This document shows, one piece after another, positions 56,037 through 64,000 of a stretch of DNA of 64,000 nt. Position 1 is the first letter of the stretch, and each line of letters begins with the position of its first letter. Below the pieces are notes generated by a model. That model was given only the letters and a program-made list of their open reading frames with translations. It was not told the origin of the DNA and did no database searches. Made by a program: the position numbers and the translations under genes. This stretch comes from Rhizobium gallicum bv. gallicum R602sp (GTDB lineage Bacteria; Pseudomonadota; Alphaproteobacteria; Rhizobiales; Rhizobiaceae): contig NZ_CP006879.1 in the NCBI RefSeq assembly GCF_000816845.1, forward strand, positions 124,001 through 188,000, read 5' to 3'.

Positions 56037-57611
56037 ATGAACCTCGACATTGCACCTGGCCCACCTGACGATCGCGTCGAACCGTCCGACGTCGAACAGG
56101 TCAGCACCCGGCGCAAGCGTCAGCCACTTTATGCGGCGCGAAAGAAGGTGTTTCCGAAGCGGGCGGAGGGTCGGTTCAGACGGTTCAAATGGATCGTCAT
56201 GTTGATCACGCTTGGTGTCTATTGCGTTTCGCCATGGATCCGTTGGTACCGCGGGCCCTATGCTCCGGATCAGGCGATCCTCGTCGATCTGGCGTCCCGC
56301 CGCTTCTTCTTCTTTTTCATCGAGATATGGCCACAGGAATTCTACTATGTCGCTGGTCTATTGCTCATGGCCGGCTTCGGCCTCTTTCTGGTGACCTCTG
56401 CGGTGGGAAGAGCATGGTGTGGATACGCCTGTCCGCAGACCGTCTGGGTCGATCTCATTCTTGCCGTGGAGCATGCGATCGAAGGCGATCGTAACGCGCG
56501 CATCAAACTCGACGCAGCGCCCTGGACACTGGACAAGATTGTGAAGCGGGTTGCCAAGCATTCCATATGGCTGCTGATAGGTGCTGCTACAGGTGGCGCG
56601 TGGATATTCTATTTCGCGGACGCGCGCTCCCTGGCTTCCGCCCTGTTCAAAGGCGAGGCGCCGGCCGTTGCCTACGCAACCGTCGCCGTTCTCACCTCGG
56701 CCACCTACATTCTCGGCGGGCTGATGAGGGAACAGGTCTGCACCTTCATGTGTCCTTGGCCGCGCATACAGGGCGCTATGCTCGACGAAAACTCCCTTGT
56801 CGTCACCTATAACGACTGGCGCGGAGAGCCTCGTTCGCGTCATGCCAAGAAGGCCCAGGCATCGGGCCGGCTAGTCGGCGACTGCGTGGACTGCAATGCC
56901 TGCGTTGCGGTCTGTCCGATGGGCATCGACATCCGCAATGGCCAGCAGATGGAGTGCATAACTTGCGCCTTGTGCATCGATGCCTGCGATGGCGTGATGG
57001 ACAAGCTCGCCAAGCCACGTGCTCTGGTCTCCTATGCGACACTGAGTGAGTATGCGGGCAACGTCATTCTTGCGACCGATGGCGGAAAGAACGTCGTGCA
57101 ACCGAATCTCGTCCGAAACGCTGACGGAAGCTTTGTTGAGGGGATACGGCGCTTCAACTGCCGGGTGATCTTCAGGCCGCGTGTCCTTTTTTATGCGGCA
57201 ATCTGGGCGTCGATCGGAATAGCCATGCTCGTGCATTTGGCGCTCCGAGAACGGCTGGCACTGAACGTGGTTCACGACCGAAATCCACAATATGTGCTGG
57301 AGTCGGATGGCTCGATCCGTAACGGCTATACGCTTCGCGTGCTCAACATGGTGCCGATGCCGAGGAGGATCGGTATCCGGCTCGAGGGTCTAGATGGCGC
57401 GACGATGAAAATCCCAGAATTCTCCAAGGCGGAGGGCCGGCGCTTCACCATTGAAGCGGACCCTGATGCGGCCACCACGTTCAAAGTGTTCGTAACGCGA
57501 CAAGCCAAGGCCGCGGCCGTCAGCGAATTCCGGTTTGTCATAGAGGACGAAAATCATTCTGACCAGGCAACCTACCACGCCGCCTTCAACACGCCGGGAG
57601 CACCAAAATGA
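56037..57611 (+). CDS. fixG: FixG, cbb3 oxidase assembly protein (CcoG)
   Basis: 524-residue membrane iron-sulfur protein needed for copper delivery to the cbb3 oxidase. Five or so membrane segments in the first half, a NapH-type W-C-G-Y-A-C-P motif, then two cluster motifs C-V-D-C-N-A-C-V-A-V-C-P and C-I-T-C-A-L-C-I-D-A-C. The C-terminal part is a periplasmic Ig-like domain. Overlaps fixH by four bases (ATGA). Confidence 0.96.
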   Translation: MNLDIAPGPPDDRVEPSDVEQVSTRRKRQPLYAARKKVFPKRAEGRFRRFKWIVMLITLGVYCVSPWIRWYRGPYAPDQAILVDLASRRFFFFFIEIWPQEFYYVAGLLLMAGFGLFLVTSAVGRAWCGYACPQTVWVDLILAVEHAIEGDRNARIKLDAAPWTLDKIVKRVAKHSIWLLIGAATGGAWIFYFADARSLASALFKGEAPAVAYATVAVLTSATYILGGLMREQVCTFMCPWPRIQGAMLDENSLVVTYNDWRGEPRSRHAKKAQASGRLVGDCVDCNACVAVCPMGIDIRNGQQMECITCALCIDACDGVMDKLAKPRALVSYATLSEYAGNVILATDGGKNVVQPNLVRNADGSFVEGIRRFNCRVIFRPRVLFYAAIWASIGIAMLVHLALRERLALNVVHDRNPQYVLESDGSIRNGYTLRVLNMVPMPRRIGIRLEGLDGATMKIPEFSKAEGRRFTIEADPDAATTFKVFVTRQAKAAAVSEFRFVIEDENHSDQATYHAAFNTPGAPK

Positions 57612-58102
57612 GGGACAAAGCCGCCGTCCATCGCACTTTCACCGGCCATCATATGCTCAACGTCATGGCCGCGTTCTTCGCCGTGGTGATTGGAGTGAAC
57701 GTTATGATGGCAACGTTCGCGTCAAGGAGTTGGAGCGGGCTTGTGGTTAAAGACACCTATGTCGCAAGTCAGGAATTCAACAGCAAGGCCGCCGCGATGC
57801 GCGCAATGGCTGCGAGCGGCATCTCGGGCAACCTTTCTCTCAGCCATGACGTCATCCATTACGATATTCACAATCGCGACGGGTCGCCGGCAACGGTCCA
57901 GGATGTGACGGTGAGGTTCAGGAGGCCCGTCGGCGACCGTGAGGATTTCCAACTCGTCCTCACGAAGAAAAGCGAAGGCCGTTTCGAAGTGGAACATCAC
58001 GTTCGGTCAGGCGACTGGATCGTTGAAATCATCTCACGGAAGAAGGATGTCACGGTGATGCAGGAAGCCGTGCGCATCGATATTGCGGAGTTCGGGCGAT
58101 GA
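57608..58102 (+). CDS. fixH: FixH, cbb3 oxidase assembly protein
   Basis: 164-residue protein with one N-terminal membrane helix (H-M-L-N-V-M-A-A-F-F-A-V-V-I-G-V-N-V) and a periplasmic domain. Family and position match FixH/CcoH, which stabilises the oxidase during assembly. Overlaps both fixG and fixI by four bases, so the operon is translationally coupled. Confidence 0.93.
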   Translation: MRDKAAVHRTFTGHHMLNVMAAFFAVVIGVNVMMATFASRSWSGLVVKDTYVASQEFNSKAAAMRAMAASGISGNLSLSHDVIHYDIHNRDGSPATVQDVTVRFRRPVGDREDFQLVLTKKSEGRFEVEHHVRSGDWIVEIISRKKDVTVMQEAVRIDIAEFGR

Positions 58103-60342
58103 CGTGCTGTACAATGGATGCGGAAGGCGTCATGGCCTTGGGCAACCATTCGGTCAGTGCCGAGGAGATCGCGCTGGCCAGCCACCCGCTTGCGGACGGA
58201 TTGCGTCAATTGGACCTCAGTGTCCCAGACGTGCGCTGCGCAGTCTGCATTTCGACGATCGAGCGGGCTTTGCGCAAGCTTCCCTACGTGAAGTGCGCGC
58301 GGGTCAACCTGACGGCCCGGCGGGTCAGCTGTACCTATGTCGAGCGACTGGGGGATGTCGCCGTCGATCCAACCGGTATTCTGTCGGCGATTATGGGCGC
58401 AGGCCATCGCGTACATGTCTTCACTCCCACTTCGGTATTGGACCAGACCGATACCCAGCGCGACCAACTGTTGATGGCTGTCGCTGTCTCGGGCTTTGCG
58501 GCCGCAAACATCATGCTGCTGTCCATATCTGTCTGGTCCGGCGCGGAAGCGGCGACCCGCGACCTGTTCCACTGGATCTCGGCGGTGATCGCCGCTCCGG
58601 CGCTTGTCTATGCCGGGCGCTTCTTTTTCCAGTCCGCCTGGAATGGCTTGAAGCACGGGCGCACCAACATGGACGTGCCGATCTCGCTCGCGGTCATCCT
58701 ATCCTATGCCGTATCGCTTTGGGAGGCTGTCCATCACGGCGAGCACACCTGGTTTGACGCCTCCGTGTCGCTGTTGTTCTTCCTGCTCATCGGCCGCACG
58801 CTCGACCACATCATGCGAGAAAAGGCGCGAGCTGCCATCAATAGCCTGGCGAGACTTGCGCCGCGCGGCGCCCTGATGATAGCCGCCGATGGCAGCAAGC
58901 GCTACACTGCCGTAAAGGACATCGGCATTGGTGACACCATCTTCATCGCTGCGGGCGAACGCTGCCCGATCGATGGCGTCGTGACCGTCGGCACGAGCGA
59001 GATGGATCTTTCCATCGTCACCGGAGAAAGCACGCCGGTCGCCGTTGCGGCCGGCGCGGAGGTGAGATCGGGCGCGATGAACCTCATGGCTTCGCTGACC
59101 ATTCGCGCCACGAAGACGGCGGAAAATTCGCTGCTTGCGGAGATCATTAACCTTATGGAGGCGGCGGAAGGGGGAAGGGCGCGCTATCGCAGGATCGCCG
59201 ACCGCGCCGCTGGCCTTTATGCTCCGGCGGTTCATTTGCTTGCGCTGGTTTCCTTTCTTGCCTGGGGTTTTGCTGGCGGCGATTGGAAGCACGCCATGCT
59301 TGTCGCGGTCGCGGTGCTGATCATCACCTGTCCCTGCGCGCTTGGCCTTGCTGTGCCGGTCGTGCAGATCGTTGCCGCAGGGAACCTGTTTCGCCGCGGC
59401 ATCGTGATCAAGGACGGTTCCGCTTTAGAACGGCTCGCGGAAGTCGATGCTGTCGCGTTCGACAAGACCGGCACGTTGACATTTGGCCGGCCACGTCTCC
59501 TTGAGGTGATGGATGCAGGCCCAGAGGAAACGGCGATCGCAGCCGGTCTTGCGGCGCATTCCCGCCATCCGCTCTCTCAGGCATTGCTGCGTAGCGCCGG
59601 CAGCAACGCGCGCCGGTTTGACAGCGTTGTCGAGTTTGCGGGCGCCGGCCTTTGGGTCGATACCGCCGACGGCCTGTATCGTCTCGGCAAGATGGAGTTT
59701 GCTTGTTCTAATCCGACCCGCGAAAAAAAAGCGAGTGGTTCGCTTTCCGAGGTTGTGCTGTCGAGGAACGGCATCATACTTTCCCGCTTCTACTTTGAAG
59801 ACACGCTTCGACCGGGAGCGGCTCGCGCCATTCGCGAGCTCGGTCGTGCGGGATTGCAAACGATGATCCTTTCGGGCGACCGGCAAGCCGTCGTAGAAGC
59901 GACGGCACGGGCATTGCATGTGGACCGGTCGATTGCGGAATTGAATCCGAAACAGAAAGTGGAAGAATGCGGCCGTTTAAGCGAGGCGGGCAGCAAGGTG
60001 ATGATGGTTGGCGACGGCATCAACGACGCGCCGGCGCTGGCGGCGGCGCATGTGTCTATGGCTCCCGCGACCGCCTCCGACGTTGGCCGGCAGGCGGCAG
60101 ACATCGTCTTCCTGGGCGAAGGCCTCGACGCTGTTCCCGCAGCCCTCCTGGTTGCTCGAAGAACGGCCGCTTTGATCCGCCAAAACTTCGCGCTTGCCAT
60201 TGGCTACAATGTATTGGCCGTCCCGGTCGCGATCGCTGGCTATGCAACGCCACTGATCGCTGCTGTGGCGATGTCAACGTCTTCGCTCATTGTCGTGACC
60301 AATGCGCTGCGGCTCAACGGCTGGAAACGGCCAAGAAAATGA
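58099..60342 (+). CDS. fixI: FixI, copper-transporting P1B-type ATPase
   Basis: 747-residue copper pump for cbb3 biogenesis. N-terminal heavy-metal domain with C-A-V-C (metal-binding CxxC), membrane CPC motif T-C-P-C-A-L-G-L, phosphorylation site D-K-T-G-T-L-T, and hinge G-D-G-I-N-D-A-P-A-L. All catalytic residues present. Confidence 0.96.
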   Translation: MTCCTMDAEGVMALGNHSVSAEEIALASHPLADGLRQLDLSVPDVRCAVCISTIERALRKLPYVKCARVNLTARRVSCTYVERLGDVAVDPTGILSAIMGAGHRVHVFTPTSVLDQTDTQRDQLLMAVAVSGFAAANIMLLSISVWSGAEAATRDLFHWISAVIAAPALVYAGRFFFQSAWNGLKHGRTNMDVPISLAVILSYAVSLWEAVHHGEHTWFDASVSLLFFLLIGRTLDHIMREKARAAINSLARLAPRGALMIAADGSKRYTAVKDIGIGDTIFIAAGERCPIDGVVTVGTSEMDLSIVTGESTPVAVAAGAEVRSGAMNLMASLTIRATKTAENSLLAEIINLMEAAEGGRARYRRIADRAAGLYAPAVHLLALVSFLAWGFAGGDWKHAMLVAVAVLIITCPCALGLAVPVVQIVAAGNLFRRGIVIKDGSALERLAEVDAVAFDKTGTLTFGRPRLLEVMDAGPEETAIAAGLAAHSRHPLSQALLRSAGSNARRFDSVVEFAGAGLWVDTADGLYRLGKMEFACSNPTREKKASGSLSEVVLSRNGIILSRFYFEDTLRPGAARAIRELGRAGLQTMILSGDRQAVVEATARALHVDRSIAELNPKQKVEECGRLSEAGSKVMMVGDGINDAPALAAAHVSMAPATASDVGRQAADIVFLGEGLDAVPAALLVARRTAALIRQNFALAIGYNVLAVPVAIAGYATPLIAAVAMSTSSLIVVTNALRLNGWKRPRK

Positions 60343-60389
60343 ACACTTGATGTCGAGGATTTTGCCTCGCTGAAGAAGGTCTCGCTACC

Positions 60390-60539
60390 ATGAGCATACT
60401 GATCTATCTCATTCCGCTCGCATTGTTCATGGGTGCGCTTGGCCTGCAAGCCTTTTTGTGGTCGCTAAAGAGCAGGCAGTACGATGATTTGGACGGGGCT
60501 TCATGCCGTATATTGGCCGATGATGACGATGCACCGTGA
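60390..60539 (+). CDS. fixS: FixS, cbb3 oxidase maturation protein
   Basis: 49-residue single-helix protein (I-L-I-Y-L-I-P-L-A-L-F-M-G) ending in an acidic tail. Matches FixS/CcoS in size, motif W-S-L-K-S-R-Q-Y-D-D and place after fixI. The gap 60540-61008 holds no further gene, only the FixK box below. Confidence 0.93.
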   Translation: MSILIYLIPLALFMGALGLQAFLWSLKSRQYDDLDGASCRILADDDDAP

Positions 60540-60928
60540 ACCGCAAGCAGAAGCGCTGCCCTTGCTAATGGTAGCATGAGGTTCATCGCTGCCGCTGGTG
60601 CTGTTCGACTTTGGAGCCACTTTTTTTGCTGGCCGATCTGAAGCGTATGTCGCTCAGGTTTTGCAACCCGCGGTGTTGAAAGTGCGAAGTTCAACCGGCA
60701 AAGGCCCACGGCGTTTGCAGAAGGCCTTTCAATAATTTTCAATTGCCGCTATTTCGCAAAGGCGTGGGGAGGGGAGGAATGTCGACATGCGGCGATTTGC
60801 CGTCGGGTCAGCATTTGTGCGCCGGAGTTAAAAATGCGCGTACGCTGATATTGGAAATGATCGTCGATATTAGCGAGCGGATGAGAGATATCTGAGGCGA
60901 GGGCTAAGATTAGTTTAGTTTTCTCCAT

Positions 60929-60942
60929 TTGATCCAGCTCAA
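60929..60942 (+). promoter_or_regulatory. FixK box upstream of the OmpW-like gene
   Basis: TTGATCCAGCTCAA (TTGA-N6-TCAA), about 67 bases upstream of the start, a spacing typical of FNR/FixK activation. Confidence 0.8.
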
Positions 60943-61008
60943 ATCACCACGCGCCAAACGGTGCTATTTCTCTCGACCGTTACGAAATTCGGATCAAAGG
61001 AGAGGAAA

Positions 61009-61692
61009 ATGGAATCCGGCAACATCGTCCGCGTCATCATGACCGCCACAGCTTTGGCTGCCGCCTGTACCGCGGAAGCGGCGGAGCTGACGACCGCACA
61101 AAGTGCGGTGCCTGAATTTGCTGCAGGGGCAGGCCCGAGCCCGTGGCAGATACGCTTGCGGGCGCTCGACGTGATCACCAACGATTCCGGCAGCGTCGAC
61201 GGATTGCCGGGTTCGGACCTTTCCTATTCGAACACGATCGTACCGGAATTCGACATCTCGTATTTCTTCAGCGAGAATATCGCTGCGGAACTCATCCTCG
61301 GCACAACTTACGCTAAGGTTTATGGCGGTGGCTCGATTTCAGCGCTCGACGAGGTCGGCAAGACATGGCTCCTGCCGCCAACGCTGACCCTACAATACCA
61401 TTTCACCGATTTCGGCGCTTTTCGGCCCTATGTCGGCGCGGGCGTCAACTACACGGTGTTCTACAACCAATCCGGCAAGAGTGCCCGCAGCCTTGATGTA
61501 AAGAACACCTTCGGCGTCGCCTTGCAGGCCGGTTTCGACTATATGGTCGACGATCATTGGGGCGTGAACTTTGACGCGAAGAAAATCTTCCTGAGACCTG
61601 ATTTCGATGCCAATGTCGGCGGCGCCGGCGTCAGCGGCAAGGCCAAGCTCGATCCATGGCTAATCGGCGCCGGCGTTACTTACCGTTTTTAA
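61009..61692 (+). CDS. OmpW-family outer membrane protein
   Basis: 227-residue beta-barrel protein with signal peptide (A-T-A-L-A-A-A-C-T-A-E-A-A). Family features: W-Q-I-R-L-R-A-L-D-V, the central L-L-P-P-T-L-T-L-Q-Y-H-F block and G-A-F-R-P-Y-V-G-A-G-V-N-Y-T, ending in Y-R-F with the terminal aromatic residue needed for outer-membrane insertion. Start at 61009 with AGAGGA; an upstream frame extension is out of family. Placed among the fix genes behind a FixK box, so likely induced at low oxygen. Passenger molecule unknown. The gap to hemN (61693-62007) is empty. Confidence 0.9.
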   Translation: MESGNIVRVIMTATALAAACTAEAAELTTAQSAVPEFAAGAGPSPWQIRLRALDVITNDSGSVDGLPGSDLSYSNTIVPEFDISYFFSENIAAELILGTTYAKVYGGGSISALDEVGKTWLLPPTLTLQYHFTDFGAFRPYVGAGVNYTVFYNQSGKSARSLDVKNTFGVALQAGFDYMVDDHWGVNFDAKKIFLRPDFDANVGGAGVSGKAKLDPWLIGAGVTYRF

Positions 61693-62007
61693 TCACGTGA
61701 AATTCTGGGCGGCTCGAGTACCGATTGGTTCGACCTTTTCCTGAAAGCTACGAACTAGAGGATGTCGACCCTGTTCCAGATGATTGTGCGCAGGCGCACA
61801 GCTAACGCCAATGACCCTCCTATGCTGTCTTGAGCTGGGTGAGGGATTTATTGTCCCATTCCATTCCGGTCTTCTACATAAAGCAACAGTTCGCGATGTC
61901 TTGTGAATTGTTTGACAGTTCCCAGCACAACAGATCAAACCGGTTGGCAAGTTGGGGCAGGTCGCGAACCAGAGCCCGGCGTGGTTACGACAGTGCAGAG
62001 AGGAACC

Positions 62008-63360
62008 TCAAGCCGTCTTGCTGTAGTTCCGCGCCGATTGCAGCAGATAAGAATCGAAAGCGGCAGCAACGGCGCGGATCAGAAATCGCCCTTCTTCCCG
62101 CAAACGAATGACCCCGCCCGCGTTTTCAAGAATTCCGTCGCTTTCTAGCATGGTGAGCCTGTCATTATCGTCGACAAGTGCGCCAGAATCGAAGCCATGT
62201 TCGGCCGCGAGGGCCGGGATGTCGACTTGGAAGTCGCACATCAGGCGCTCGATGACGTTTGCTCGCAGCCGATCCTCGGCCGACAAGCGATAGCCTTTCA
62301 TTATCGCAAAACGCCCGGATGCGATCCGTTGCGCGTAGTGACCGGGGAGTGCCTCGTTCTGGACGTAGCCGCCTGCCATGCGGCCAATCGCCGATGCACC
62401 GAAACCGATGAGCGTCTCACAGGCGTCGGTGGTGTAGCCCTGGAAGTTGCGATGCAGTTGGCCGTTTGCCTGTGCAACCGCTAGACTGTCTCCCGGCCAA
62501 GCGAAATGGTCGAGCCCAATGCGGCGATAGCCGGCTGCAAGAAGGTTTTCCGCGATCGCCTCCGCCTGGGCAACACGGCTTTCCGCGTTGGCGAGCGCGC
62601 CTTCGTCGATCAGTCGCTGATGCTTCTTGAAGGAAGGTACGTGCGCATAGCCGAAGACTGCGAAACGGTCAGGGCGCATCTGGATTGCGACCTTGGTCGT
62701 CTCGATGCAGGATTCGACCGTCTGGTGCGGCAGACCGTAGATAAGATCGAAATTGATGCTGTCGACGCCCGCCCGACGCAGGCGAGACACCGCCTGCATC
62801 GTCTGTTCATCGCTTTGAGTTCGGTTGATCGCCTTCTGCACCACCGGATCGAAGCTCTGCACCCCGAGACTTGCTCGGTGGACCCCCGCTTCCCCGAGAA
62901 CCGCTGCCATCTCCTGCTCTAGCGTCCTCGGATCGATTTCCAACGCGATTTGGGTGGAACTGGTGAAACTGAAATGCTCGCGCAGAAGCCCAATCAGCCC
63001 CAGCATTTTTTTCGGCCCCATGATTGTCGGCGTTCCTCCACCGAAATGCAGATGGTCGATGTTGAGCGGCGCTTTCGTCCTTGCAGATACAAGGCATATC
63101 TCCTCGCGCAGCATTTGCAGGTAGTCGAGGATCGGCCGGTCGCCGCGCGTGATCGTCGTATGACAGCCGCAGTACCAGCACATCGACTGACAAAACGGTA
63201 TGTGCACGTAAAGCGACGCCGGCTTTTCCAGCGGGATGGCGGCAAGCCAGTCGTTATAGGTGCTGGCATCAACATCGGGTGAGAAGCACGGCGATGTCGG
63301 GTAGCTCGTGTAGCGAGGCAGGCGCTCCTCGCCATATTTTACAACAAGAGCCGAATGCAT
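62008..63360 (-). CDS. hemN: HemN, oxygen-independent coproporphyrinogen III oxidase
   Basis: 450-residue radical SAM enzyme of heme synthesis under low oxygen. Cysteine motif C57-C61-C64-C66 (P-F-C-Q-S-M-C-W-Y-C-G-C), the true HemN pattern including the fourth cysteine; F-G-G-G-T-P-T and Y-G-L-P-H-Q-T also match. The start at 63360 follows GGAGAAGGA; 73 further codons upstream were dropped. Supplies heme for the cbb3 oxidase made by the neighbouring genes. Confidence 0.95.
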   Translation of the reverse strand: MHSALVVKYGEERLPRYTSYPTSPCFSPDVDASTYNDWLAAIPLEKPASLYVHIPFCQSMCWYCGCHTTITRGDRPILDYLQMLREEICLVSARTKAPLNIDHLHFGGGTPTIMGPKKMLGLIGLLREHFSFTSSTQIALEIDPRTLEQEMAAVLGEAGVHRASLGVQSFDPVVQKAINRTQSDEQTMQAVSRLRRAGVDSINFDLIYGLPHQTVESCIETTKVAIQMRPDRFAVFGYAHVPSFKKHQRLIDEGALANAESRVAQAEAIAENLLAAGYRRIGLDHFAWPGDSLAVAQANGQLHRNFQGYTTDACETLIGFGASAIGRMAGGYVQNEALPGHYAQRIASGRFAIMKGYRLSAEDRLRANVIERLMCDFQVDIPALAAEHGFDSGALVDDNDRLTMLESDGILENAGGVIRLREEGRFLIRAVAAAFDSYLLQSARNYSKTA

Positions 63361-63419
63361 GCTAAATCCTTCTCCAGAGGGCGGTTGTCGCATTCTATGC
63401 CCGCGCTTCGCATGGCTCT

Positions 63420-63433
63420 TTGATCGAAAACAA
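63420..63433 (-). promoter_or_regulatory. Possible FixK box of hemN
   Basis: TTGATCGAAAACAA (read on the + strand), one mismatch from TTGAT-N4-ATCAA, 60 bases upstream of the hemN start. Confidence 0.5.
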
Positions 63434-63592
63434 GGAGTGCTTCGGACTACTCGCGATTTATGCTCCGCGGTCGAGCGCGGACACATAGGCAAATGGCGGG
63501 ATGACTGATGGCAGCAGCATGGTCTATGAAGAGCATTCGGCTCAATTGCGCTCTGCCAGTCGAGAGACGGCGTAGCCACAGCAACTAATCCT

Positions 63593-64000
63593 ATGGCGGA
63601 TCACGGAATGCATTCACAAAGCGTTGGTGGGAGGACGCGGTTCGGTAGGATGTTCGTCAGGTGGCGAGGCAAGCCGATCGCGACCTATATTATCGTCACC
63701 GCGGCTCCATTGGTTATTCTTGCACTGAGATTGGCATTTACGGAGCTTGTCGGCGACAGGCTGATTCTGTTTTCGTTTATCCCTGCTATTCTGATCGTCG
63801 CAATAGTCGGCGGCTTGAAGCCAGTCGTGCTTACTGCGGCAGCGTCGCTTGCCGCAGCTATCTTTGTTCAGCGATTGCATGATGCCGTCGATCCGACTGG
63901 CGTCGAATTGGTCTTCTTTGGCGCGTCGGTGTTTCTGATTGCTTGTCTGGGAGAGTCGCTGCAGGCGACGCGACACACCGTCGTCAAGATGGAAACTCTC
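63593..64000 (+). CDS. FixL-like sensor kinase, N-terminal membrane part (3' end outside window)
   Basis: Open from an ATG at 63593 (others at 63608 and 63650) to the window end. Four membrane helices (Y-I-I-V-T-A-A-P-L-V-I-L-A-L, F-S-F-I-P-A-I-L-I-V-A-I-V-G-G, V-V-L-T-A-A-A-S-L-A-A-A, V-F-F-G-A-S-V-F-L-I-A-C-L) make a DUF4118/KdpD-like sensor membrane domain, as in FixL-type oxygen sensors. The GGxxPVVxTAxxSLxAA block is typical. PAS/heme and kinase domains would follow outside. FixL is inferred from the neighbouring fix genes. Confidence 0.65.
   Translation, partial: MADHGMHSQSVGGRTRFGRMFVRWRGKPIATYIIVTAAPLVILALRLAFTELVGDRLILFSFIPAILIVAIVGGLKPVVLTAAASLAAAIFVQRLHDAVDPTGVELVFFGASVFLIACLGESLQATRHTVVKMETL

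Overview
This window looks like part of a symbiotic plasmid (or island) of a nodulating, nitrogen-fixing Rhizobium of the R. etli / R. leguminosarum type. The evidence is a nodA gene, nodF and nodE, nodM, nolF/nolG, three nodD genes, several nod boxes, NifA/sigma-54 promoters, nif-associated relics, and a full fixNOQP-fixGHIS set preceded by FixK-type boxes. The strain cannot be named from sequence alone.

Layout. 0-4.3 kb: a metabolic cluster with two ABC substrate-binding proteins, a luciferase-like monooxygenase, a DsbA/HCCA-isomerase-type protein and an FMN reductase, followed by an AraC regulator (5-6 kb). 6-16 kb: symbiosis accessory genes. These are an aldose-1-epimerase-like gene behind a NifA/sigma-54 promoter, a sterol-desaturase/fatty-acid-hydroxylase gene behind a nod box, a nodD, and a pair of M16 zinc-protease genes of the y4wA/y4wB type downstream of another NifA promoter. 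16-25 kb: a patatin-like gene, a nodD divergent from a nod box, then nodA, a decayed nodB, a large acyltransferase, nodF, nodE, and a separate NifA-type promoter in front of an EgtD-like methyltransferase. 25-33 kb: a duplicated and rearranged copy of the NifA promoter leading into a Baeyer-Villiger-type monooxygenase, IS relics, and the nolFG efflux genes, whose nod box is separated from nolF by the relic of a NEL-type effector. 34-38 kb: a GNAT enzyme and a two-gene operon of a radical SAM protein with a PrnB/IDO-like heme enzyme. 38-40 kb: three SyrB-like genes in tandem and a cold-shock gene. 40-47 kb: a periplasmic carbonic anhydrase, a P450-reductase relic, nod box plus nodM, pseudoazurin and a third nodD. 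48-52 kb: a broken nif region (truncated nifH fused to nifX, a split DUF269 gene, IS110 elements, and intact fdxB, DUF683 and an ExoX/Psi-like gene). 52-64 kb: fixNOQP, fixGHIS, an OmpW-like porin, hemN and the start of a FixL-like sensor.

How it fits together. Flavonoid/NodD control (four good nod boxes) covers Nod-factor acyl transfer (nodA), acyl-chain synthesis (nodFE), glucosamine supply (nodM), efflux (nolFG) and, less expectedly, a membrane hydroxylase. NifA/RpoN control covers several poorly characterised metabolic genes. FixK-type control covers high-affinity respiration. The many relics (nodB, nifH, nifX, DUF269, P450, Old-Yellow-Enzyme, effector, M16, DUF1612 and IS fragments) show a mosaic that has been rearranged repeatedly. 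All promoter, binding-site and family calls come from reading the sequence by eye; no database search was run.
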